A stretch of 64,000 bases of DNA. It comes from Lota lota (taxonomy: Eukaryota; Chordata; Actinopteri; Gadiformes; Lotidae). Made by a program: the position numbers and the translations under genes. Position 1 is the stretch's first letter. Each line of letters opens with the position of its first letter. Below the pieces are notes generated by a model. The model searched no databases. It was given only the letters and a program-made list of their open reading frames with translations, and was not told where the DNA came from. The stretch is taken from NCBI GenBank assembly GCA_026745465.1, contig JACYXH010000278.1, positions 2,646,285-2,710,284 of the forward strand, given 5' to 3'. Below are positions 40,001 to 64,000 of the stretch, one piece after another.

Positions 40001-43000
40001 TAGGGAGGGAGCAGAGTGGGACAGGATGTGCTTTTGCTCTCTTCTGCTTTCTCTCTCTTAACAACTTTCACATCGTATCTACCACAACTTTAACTGTTAA
40101 AGGGAAAACCTAAAAAGTTACAAACTGTGAAAAATATCATTTGGCACCGTTGTTTTACAACTAGGCCTACACCCACATTGAATACGTTAAAAAAAAAATC
40201 TAACTTTAAATAATGGACTCTCTGTAATAATGAATGACAGGCGGATGCTGCTCTCTATCGTCACCTGGTGGACATTCTCCGCCAATGCCTTCTGCTGTCC
40301 TATGAGGAGGAAGACCTTTCAGAGGAGGTCCAAGGGTCAGAGAAGTTTGTTTTGACTGACTCAACATGCACTGCCATTGTCAAAGCAACAATACAGATAT
40401 TCTGGTTTGTCTGTTAAAGCTTACCTACAGCATCTTTAACCTCCTAACTAACGCCTCCTTTTTTGATAATTTTCCAAGACTTGTCTAAATACATCAGTGT
40501 ATAACTCTGTACCTGTGATGACCACATTCATGACAGTGGTATGATTGGAAATGTATCACCTTGTTGTGTAACATTTATGTTCAGCACATCTGAAGATTAA
40601 ACGCCAAAAAACATAAACAAAGCAAAAGTGAATTCACCCCTTGTTGGGAGTGTGTGCGTGCTGAGATACGGACATCAGGTTAGTGGTGCTGGGTGGAGTT
40701 ACCTGGTAACTGTTACCATGATGATGGTCTCCCTTCCCCCACCACAGGCACGCGGTGAACGTGCTGTCTGCCCTGCCCCTGCAGTGCCTGGACGTCCTGC
40801 TGTCCGTTCCCCCGGGGGAGGCACAGGAGCGGAGGGAGAGGGAGGCGCAAGGGGAAGGGGAAGGGGAAGGGGAAGGGGAAGGGGAAGGGGAAGGGGAAGG
40901 GGAAGGGGAAGGGGGGGTCAACATGGACTGTGTCCATGCACTGCTGCTGTTCATGGAGAAACGCATTGAGCGGGTAAGAATGCAGCGTCAGCGTGTGTGT
41001 GTGTGTGTGTGTTTACTAGCTATGTGACTACTACACATTGATACGATGGTGATGTTGATGATGATGATTGTGGTGACAATGATAATGCTGATGATGCTGA
41101 CGACGATGATGATGATGATGATGATGGTGATGATGATGGTGATGATGGCGAAGATGATGATGATGGTGATGATGATGGCGATGATGATGGCGACGACGAT
41201 GATGGAGGTGCAACTTGTGTTGTCTCCTCTAGCAGCCCTAACACTGTTCTACATGCCCTGTTTCTACTGCAGGGCCAGAAGCTGAAGGAGAAGCTCACCC
41301 CTGTGTTGAACCTGCTGACTGAGAGCTGCCGGGGGCACAGGGAGACCAGACACTACCTCCGCTACCAGGTGCCCTCATCTCTCCCATCGCTCTCTATAGA
41401 TATCATCCAAATGTACATAGATGTATTAATCACTCACTACACTTCAATTAATATCTCATCTCTCCCATCGCTCTCTATAGATATCATCCAAATGTACATA
41501 GATGTATTAATCACTCACTACACTTCAATTAATATCTCATCTCTCCCATCGCTCTCTATAGATATCATCCTTATGTACATAGCTGTATTAATCACTCACT
41601 ACACTTCAATTAATATCTCATCTCTCCCATCGCTCTCTATAGATATCATCCTTATGTACATAGCTGTATTAATCACTCACTACACTTCAATTAATATCTC
41701 ATCTCTCCCATCGCTCTCTATAGATATCATCCTTATGTACATAGCTGTATTAATCACTCACTACACTTCAATTAATATCTCATCTCTCCCATCACTCTCT
41801 ATAGATATCAAACACAGGGCCGTAGCCAGGGTTTCAAAAATAGTGATGTCCGGGGAGGTGGGGGGAGCGGGAGGGGGGTGGGGGGTTGTGCTCGGCTCAC
41901 GCAGGCACCACTAGATGTCACACAATGCATGAACAAAAAAAGTATTCTTTATAATAATATATTTATAATAATATAATATTAATAAATATAGTAATATTTA
42001 TTATATACATGTATTGTTATTTCTAATTATATTTATTTATATAGATATAAATATAATAAAGTAGGATAAATGAATTCTGACCAAGCATACATACGTGGTT
42101 ATGTATCCACTATAGATGAACTCTAACGCTTCCCCTCAGATCTTGCCCCCGTTGCGTGATGTGGCCCTAAGGCCCGAGCAGGGGCCGACCCTGAGGGGCC
42201 GTCTGGTGCGGCTCATGACCCATGTGGACACGGAGGTCAAGCACTGCGCCGCAGAGCTGCTGTTTGTCCTCTGCAAGGAGAACGGTAGGTGAACAGTCAT
42301 GTGCAAATATCAAATATTTTATGTACATTTTTGCAAATAAATATATATATATGCATATTTTCATTATTTCTTTCATTTAATTGTTTTTATAATTGCTTGT
42401 GCTTAGTGTTTAAGTCTTTGTTATTTATATTATATTTATTACAATTGCTTTCTATCTTGAGCAGAGCAAGTTAAGTCAGTTGTATTTGTATACCCGATAA
42501 AGGTGCTGTAGGTAGTCTAAGTTTGATCAAGTTACAGGGCTGCACAGGCCGCATTATACCACATCCTCCAACCCTCAAGCCCTCTAAAGGCCAAAGGAAA
42601 AGCTTGTATAATTATCAGGCAATAAACCTCAAGGAGTAACGCAGAGAGAAGGCTCCTCACCTGCCTCAGCTGGGTGCCACAATGGACAGGCATCGCATTA
42701 CAAGCAAAACAGTTGACGTAAAATTATTCAGTCATAATGGTGTCACCAAGGCCACAGCAAAGGCCAAGACACACTTTTTCGTCCAGTGCAAAGATCCACA
42801 GAGAAACACTGTATTTTAAGTTGGTTGCGATACACAAACGGCTTTTTAGCAGTGGATATCGATGATTTTGCAACATCTTTAGCACATGGATATAAAGCTA
42901 TCTCAACATATTTTCAACGGGGCAGACTTGATCTTGAGATAACGTTTACAGATTTGTGTAAACACAAATTTGCGCGCACACACACACACACACACTGACT

Positions 43001-43296
43001 GATTCCTTCTGTCCCCGCAGTAAATCGCTTCGTCAAGTACACGGGCTACGGCAACGCCGCAGGCCTGCTGGCTGCTCGCGGCCTGCTGGGGGGCCGGCAC
43101 GGGGCCGACGCCGGGGGGCCGCAGTACTCCAGCGACTCGGACTCGGACACGGAGGAGTACCGCGCAGCCAAGAGCAGGATCAACCCGGTGACAGGTCGCG
43201 TGGAGGAGGAGCAGCCGGACCCCATGCAGGGCATGACGGAGGACGAGAAGGAGGAGGAGGCACGCCACCTCATCGGCCTCTTCAACAGCCTCTCCC

Positions 43297-43383
<87 letters not shown>

Positions 43384-43636
43384 CCTGTGTAAAGACATTT
43401 GCATATACACACGTGTGTGTGTGTACATGCAAATGTATTAACAATGTGTAATAACTAATGTTTAATATGTCTCTTTCTCTCCCTCCAGGGACAAGATCAT
43501 CCAGCCAATGGGAATCACCCCGGAGGGGAGACTAGCGCCTATGTATGGTCAGATGAGGGACTGCACCGTTGAAGAAGAGGCGGAAGAAGAGGAAGAAGAC
43601 GAGGAAGGGGAGGACGAAGAGTACATGGATCAGTAG
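36337..43636 (+). CDS. ric8a: RIC8A-like synembryn: G-alpha chaperone and exchange factor, enlarged
   Basis: RIC8 proteins fold nascent G-protein alpha subunits and promote nucleotide exchange in the cytosol; they are armadillo/HEAT-type helical repeat proteins. Exons: 36337-36426, 36717-36764, 37211-37228, 37597-37692, 37925-38595, 38731-38866, 39511-39708, 40241-40335, 40748-40973, 41273-41368, 42140-42284, 43021-43297, 43489-43636; phases agree, giving 747 residues against about 530-560 usual. Landmarks: [10 protein letters not shown] (about 108-117), [104 protein letters not shown] (a CK2-type acidic site), [22 protein letters not shown] and an acidic tail. [10 protein letters not shown] and IQPMG favour RIC8A over RIC8B. 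Extra parts: two phase-0 exons (residues 47-84), about 135 residues in exon 5 (about 142-280) and a Gly-Glu repeat in exon 9. The second-exon donor (AAAG|GTCGAG) is weak and exon 3 is tiny, so these are the least certain borders. Confidence 0.87.
37753..37852 (-). mobile_element. LTR fragment of the 50.2-kb family
   Basis: About 100 bp match the 5' half of the LTR in reverse orientation (GGTGTGCAGCCTCACCCAGCC to the CACACACACTCCACA end). It lies in the intron before RIC8A exon 5. Confidence 0.75.
39737..40093. mobile_element. TTAA-type MITE, best full-length copy
   Basis: TTAA lies at both ends (39737-39740 and 40090-40093). Terminal inverted repeats of about 20 bp (AGGTGCTGTAGGTGTGAT and a diverged inverse) enclose 350 bp with no coding capacity. 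Internal landmarks are CATAGCCATCCGTCAGCTA, GACCAATCAGGG and CTTGCCTGTCAATCACAGG. TTAA targets and short inverted repeats suggest a piggyBac-like source enzyme. It lies in the intron after RIC8A exon 7; a lone right terminus of the family sits at about 40,417-40,441. Confidence 0.8.
40853..40911 (+). repeat. Coding GGGGAA hexanucleotide repeat (Gly-Glu) in RIC8A exon 9
   Basis: About ten GGGGAA units encode alternating Gly-Glu, just before the conserved [10 protein letters not shown] block. Length changes of whole units would keep the frame. Confidence 0.92.
41046..41210. repeat. GATGAT-type trinucleotide-rich repeat
   Basis: An imperfect GATGAT/GGTGAT repeat in the intron between RIC8A exons 9 and 10. 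Confidence 0.85.
41376..41811. repeat. 81-bp tandem repeat starting right after the RIC8A exon 10 donor
   Basis: About 5.4 units of 81 bp (CATCTCTCCCATCGCTCTCT onward) begin 8 bp after the exon/intron border at 41368. The first two units differ from the rest at a few bases, suggesting growth from the right part. The unit length is a multiple of three and the repeats are open in the frame of exon 10. Confidence 0.92.
41812..42139. other. RIC8A intron, no gene seen
   Basis: A G-rich stretch (about 41848-41890) is followed by very AT-rich sequence (about 41940-42060). Confidence 0.5.
42285..43020. other. RIC8A intron between exons 11 and 12
   Basis: A lone MITE left terminus (AAAGGTGCTGTAGGTAG) sits at about 42,500. 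The following 400 bp match nothing I recognise and may belong to another old element. I see no coding signal. Confidence 0.45.
43298..43381. repeat. (GT)n microsatellite forming the RIC8A exon 12 splice donor
   Basis: The 84-bp GT array begins at the exon 12 border (CTCCCG|GTGTGT), so the donor itself is the first part of the repeat. Confidence 0.95.
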
Positions 43637-43802
43637 CATTGGAGAGGAAGAGAAAGAGAGATGGTGGGAAGCAAAAACTGGTCGTGAGAAAAACCAAATT
43701 CCTAAAAACGGACAAACAGACATTCAGCAAGAAAGACATTCAGAAACAAATGACAGACAGACAGAAATACAAACAGACATAACGATTTGAACAAAGGAAG
43801 AC

Positions 43803-43861
<59 letters not shown>

Positions 43862-44188
43862 TACAACCTGACGGACAAACGGACTAGGCAGACTAATTTT
43901 ATTTTTGATAGTCCTTTTTCACCCGCTTATAGACTGCACACACACACATACATGCATGTGCACACACACACACACACACGCACACATATGTCCTTGTTTC
44001 CATTGTAATAGAAACCCCTTCACTGAAGTAGATGTGATAGACAGGCAGCAGCCCCATTCTGAGCCAGGAAGAAAGGGAGAAAAGGAAAGCCTGTGGACAA
44101 AATGTACTATTTTCCTTTTCACCATGGCAACCAAAGCATTGCTCACCGCTGTTTCCTGAGATTCTGCCTGCTACTGACAATGAATAAA
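43637..44188 (+). other. RIC8A 3' untranslated region
   Basis: The stretch runs from the stop codon (43634-43636) to an AATAAA at 44183-44188. It contains an AT dinucleotide repeat at about 43807-43852 and several short CA tracts. The cleavage site is inferred from the signal only. Confidence 0.6.
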
Positions 44189-44256
44189 TACCACCACTTA
44201 TACCTTCAAGGGTGTGTTGCGATTTGATTCAAAGAGAGGCGCAGACATTCTGGGAT

Positions 44257-44258
<2 letters not shown>

Positions 44259-44318
<60 letters not shown>

Positions 44319-44346
44319 GGTGTGTGTGTGTGTGTGTGGGTGTGTA
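44259..44346. repeat. (GT)n microsatellite downstream of RIC8A
   Basis: A GT array with GGGT interruptions near its right end. Confidence 0.9.
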
Positions 44347-44792
44347 TCGTCTTCTGGTCCTTTTTCATTACTGCTATTTCAGTCTGCCAAAAAATCCATA
44401 ATTGCCAGCGACTGGGTCTTTGAAGGGCCTTTACCTTGTTGCAGTGTATGAAAGCTCTTCATAGCCCTACGTTGCTGATATTTCAGTCAATCATAGTAAA
44501 AAAGATTGATTGACCAGCCATTTAATGACAACTCTATTCTAGTGTATTTTAAATTGGTTCTACCGTAGGAAAACTAATCTTTGTCTTGTTAATAGCAAAC
44601 TAAAACATGTTATGTTCATCATTACTGTTTTGTAGGCTTGAAGTGTTCTAGGTTTGATTTTTCCCATTACTTCTGTTAAAATAAGAATTTGAAATTAAAT
44701 TATTCTGTTTGTTGAAAACACAAGGCATTTAGTTTTGGTTTATCTTCAATTCATTTGATATTATACTTATATGATGTATTGTAGTACTTCAA

Positions 44793-46648
44793 ATTGTGTT
44801 GTTATATAGTCCCTCACATTGTTATGTATTATAGTCCCTCACATTATAATGTACTATGGTCCTTCACATTGTGATGTATTATGGTCCCTCACTTTGTGAT
44901 ATACTATAGTCCCTTACATTGTAATGTATTATGGTCCCTCATATTGTGATGTACTCTAGTCCCTGACATTGTGATACATTGTGATGTAGTATAGTCCCTC
45001 ACATTGTAATGTACTATGGTCCCTCACATTGTGATGTTCTCTAGTCCCTCACATTGTGCTTTATTATAGTCCCTCACTTTGTGATGTACTATGGTCCCTC
45101 ACATTGTGATGTACTATGGTCCCTCACATTGTGAAGTACTAAGGTCCCTCACATTATGATGTACTCTAGTCCCTAACATTGAGATGGTCCCTCACATTGT
45201 GATGTAGTTTAGTCCCTCACATTGTACTGTACCATGGTCCCTCACATTGTGATTTATTATAGTCCCTCACATTGTGATGTACTATGGTCCCTCACAATGT
45301 GATATACTCTAATCCCTCACATTGTGATGTTCTCTAGTCCCTCACATTGTAATGTACTATGGTCCCTCACATTGTGATGTACTATGGTCCCTCACAATGT
45401 GATATACTCTAATCCCTCACATTGTGATGTTCTCTAGTCCCTCACATTGTGCTTTATTATAGTCCCTCACTTTGTGATGTACTATGGTCCCTCACTTTGT
45501 GATGTACTATGGTCCCTCACATTGTGATGTTCTCTAGTCCCTCACATTGTGCTTTATTATAGTCCCTCACTTTGTGATGTACTATGGTCCCTCACATTGT
45601 GATGTACTATGGTCCCTCACATTGGGAAGTACTAAGGTCCCTCACATTGTGAAGTACTAAGGTCCCTCACATTATGATGTACTCTAGTCCCTAACATTGT
45701 GATGGTCCCTCACATTGTGATGTAGTTTAGTCCCTCACATTGTACTGTACCATGGTCCCTCACATTGTGATTTATTATAGTCCCTCACATTGTGATGTAC
45801 TATGGTCCCTCACTTTGTGATGTACTATGGTCCCTCACATTGTGATGTTCTCTAGTCCCTCACATTGTGCTTTATTATAGTCCCTCACTTTGTGATGTAC
45901 TATGGTCCCTCACTTTGTGATGTACTATGGTCCCTCACATTGTGATGTTCTCTAGTCCCTCACATTGTGCTTTATTATAGTCCCTCACTTTGTGATGTAC
46001 TATGGTCCCTCACATTGTGAAGTACTAAGGTCCTTCACATTATGATGTACTCTAGTCCCTAACATTGTGATGGTCCCTCACATTGTGATGTAGTTTAGTC
46101 CCTCACATTGTACTGTACCATGGTCCTTCACATTGTGATTTATTATAGTCCCTCACATTGTGATGTACTATGGTCCCTCACAATGTGATATACTCTAATC
46201 CCTCACATTGTGATGTTCTCTAGTCCCTCACATTGTAATGTACTATGGTCCCTCACATTGTGATGTGCTGTAGTCTCTCACATTGTGATGTGCTGTAGTC
46301 TCTCACATTGTGATGTATTATGGTCCTTCACATTGTGAGGTACTCTGGTCCCTCACATTATTATATACTATGGTTCCTCACATTGTGATGTACTCTAGTC
46401 CCTCACATTGTGAAGTACTAAGGTCCCTCACATTATGATGTACTATGGTCCCTCACATTGTGATTTAGTATGGTCCCTCACATTGGGATGTACTATGGTC
46501 CCTCACATTGTAATGTACTACGGTCCCTCACATTGTGATGTACTCTAGTCCCTCACATTGTGATTCACTATGGTCCCTCGCTTTGTGATTCACTATGGTC
46601 CCTCACATTGTGATGTACCGTAGTCCCTCACATTGTGATGTACTGTAT
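44793..46648. repeat. 25-26-bp minisatellite, about 1.86 kb, with higher-order blocks
   Basis: The basic unit is TCCCTCACATTGTGATGTAC followed by TATGG or a variant; the length suggests more than 70 units. Marker variants recur in fixed sets: an ACAATGTGATATACTCTAAT variant near 45295, 45393 and 46182, and a CCCTAACATTG...GATGGTCCC short unit near 45170, 45690 and 46055. This shows that blocks of several units were duplicated together. It lies between the convergent RIC8A and PRR12 genes. Confidence 0.95.
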
Positions 46649-47444
46649 TTTTCATCCTTTCTCTAAGCCTAGATTGCAGCTTTATTTCTGCAAATAGGAT
46701 TCCACTTTGTTTGTTTGCTGTAATTAGTTTCCATTATTCTTTGGCCTGAACAATATCCCCAAGGTAATAAAATTTTTTTTTTTATTTAGCTGTGATCTGA
46801 ATATATATATTCCTCAGAATGAATCCAATTAATTTACAAACAATCCAGCAGCTATGTTACATATTTTTTCAATGCACTGGCAAATCTATGATTATTAGAT
46901 ATGTTGTGCGGTCCGTAACTGGGCAACAAGCATGACACACACACATGCACACACACACACTCGCAAAACACACATCCACACACATCCACACACGGAGAAG
47001 GAGAAATGCCTGCTGCAATTTGCTTATTACCAAATGGGCTTTCTAAGGAGAGTGAAAAAAGAATAATGGTTTGATTATGTTTTCCCGTGCTGTTCTCCTT
47101 GGTATTAAGGAAATAAAGAGCAGATAGCGGTCCATGTCGCCTCACTCTTCATATGGACCGATGGCATGAGACAAGCTGCACGGGAAAGCATCCCTTGTTC
47201 ATATCTACCTTTAAACATTTGACTTTAATAGCAGAAATGTTCTGTGTGTCTTCTCTCTCACCTGCACACGGTGTCTGGTAGTGGATTTAGAATAGATAGA
47301 ATATAACAATGTAGGAGAGATAAGGAAGACCAGTATTTGGATTTAGAAGGAACTGACCTGACCATAAAAGACTTGACATGTGTTATTTAGCATATGAGCA
47401 TATTAAACATTAAAGTGAAATGAGATGAAGCACACAGGCATTGG
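46649..47444. other. Intergenic sequence between RIC8A and PRR12, no gene seen
   Basis: AT-rich sequence with a small CA tract near 46938-46995. No repeat family is recognised. Confidence 0.5.
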
Positions 47445-48586
47445 TTTATTCATGGTCACTTTCTTCGTTTTAACGGATTTATTTCCTTTTTGTCAAATAC
47501 AGGAAGTTCATGTACAGAAACGGAACTGGGAATTTAGAGACTGAAGCAGCTGTACAATATTTACAGATCAAAAACAAAACTAAAAGATTTGCATGAGAGT
47601 TTACACAAAGAAGTTAAACTCCCGAAAATAATATTAATAACATTAACAATGATGATCATAATGGACAACAAACAGATAAAAAGGACAAACTGTAAACACA
47701 GACTTTTTTACGCTTTTTAAAATCATCTCACGCTCACTTTCTTTTAGAAATGGACGGCCAATTTAAGCTTTTTATTTTGTACTTTTTTCCCAGGCAAAAA
47801 TCCCTTGCTTTCTCTTGTCTGTCACTGTCTTTTGGAGAACAAACAAATAAAGAACACAGATAGCATAGATTTAAATACATTATCCCCGCAATCTTTTTTC
47901 TTATTAAAGCTGACAGAAATGAGGGAATTCCTCGCAGTCCTTTGAGACCCTTCACTTCACTTCTTCCATCTTCAGTCTCTTTTTTTTACTTGACCTGCTA
48001 GACAACGTCTAGCAGACTGCTGGCGGCTCATTTAATGCGTACCGCAATAAAACATTATTATTATTCAAAAATAATAACAGCAAACAATCCCACATTTGGG
48101 AGGGTCCTTTTTAGTTTTTTTTGTTTTTAAAAATGTCCTTGTATAAATTATACAAACCATAGTTATTAATACATATTTATAGCGCTTAAATGTGTTTGTT
48201 TCTTGGTGTTCATGTGAGCGCACGTGTATTTGCTTGTGTGTGTATGTGAATGCGTGCGTGTGTGTGTGTATTTATTGATACACGTCTCAAACAACAATGA
48301 AAAACAAAAAAATCTCAGTTCTTTTTTTATCGTGCCAACCAAAGTTGTCACCGTCCTCTTGCTGGACTTGATACTCGTCATCACACATTCACTATTTATT
48401 TTTTTATGTCCGCAAAAATGCTGAGTAAGCGGTACATGGCCTCTTTAATACTCTTACTCCTCTTCAGGAAACACTGCAGGCAGGGGACCCAACACCTCGC
48501 ACAATCCAATAAATACTGCCGGCTGGATCTGGAGAGGTCACGTCTTTTCACAAGTTGTACTCCTCCACCTCCACCTCCTCCTCCTC
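47445..48586 (-). other. Probable PRR12 3' untranslated region
   Basis: The stretch follows the PRR12 stop codon and ends at a minus-strand AATAAA (47445-47450). It is AT-rich with long T runs. The exact end is inferred. Confidence 0.6.

Positions 48587-64000
<15,414 letters not shown>

Noticed and set aside
41303..41914. A 203-codon gene with 27-residue repeats
   Set aside because: It is RIC8A exon 10 read through into an intronic array. The homologous protein continues at 42140, so this is intron unless retention is shown.

Overview
The window looks like the nuclear genome of a teleost fish. Its genes are split by short introns with GT/AG borders. It is rich in CA/GT and GA microsatellites, and it carries Tc1-like transposons, L2-type LINE fragments, small DNA transposons and LTR elements of the kinds common in fish genomes. 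The species cannot be told from sequence alone. I found no bacterial genes, CRISPR array or tRNA gene.

Four large protein-coding genes and one small nested gene account for the coding content. I traced their exons by checking splice borders, reading phase and family similarity together. From left to right: (1) the 5' half of a TRPM4 cation-channel gene on the minus strand (exons 1-12, 587 residues; the pore half lies beyond the left edge). (2) Inside one TRPM4 intron, also on the minus strand, an EFCAB11-like EF-hand gene whose 165-residue coding region is uninterrupted. (3) SCAF1 on the minus strand (five coding exons, 1477 residues), an SR-related partner of RNA polymerase II. (4) A RIC8A-like gene on the plus strand (thirteen coding exons, 747 residues), a chaperone and exchange factor for G-protein alpha subunits, clearly longer than usual for the family. 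(5) PRR12 on the minus strand (thirteen exons in the window, 1547 residues; the 5' end lies beyond the right edge). SCAF1 and RIC8A are arranged head to head around 32.7-36.3 kb. RIC8A and PRR12 converge tail to tail around 44.2-47.4 kb. As I recall, TRPM4, SCAF1 and PRR12 lie near each other on human 19q13.33, so this is probably an ancient conserved block. RIC8A is the neighbour I would not expect there.

The rest is mostly repeats. There are three Tc1/mariner elements (3.07-4.70, 18.62-20.18 and 20.37-21.93 kb), all with broken transposases. At least six copies of a roughly 390-bp TTAA-bordered MITE are present, one of them split by an L2 LINE. There is one complete 1271-bp LTR retrotransposon with no pol gene (50,163-51,433; two 337-bp LTRs, a 5-bp target duplication and a lysine-tRNA-type primer site), plus two partial relatives. 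A scrambled Ty3/gypsy remnant lies at about 12.9-14.2 kb. Tandem arrays include a 71-bp array that begins at a TRPM4 splice donor, an 81-bp array that begins just after a RIC8A donor, and a 1.86-kb minisatellite with higher-order structure between RIC8A and PRR12.

I see no new multi-gene system. The most interesting items are the compact pol-less LTR element, the splice-site-associated tandem arrays, the enlarged RIC8A-like protein and the single-exon EFCAB11 nested in TRPM4.
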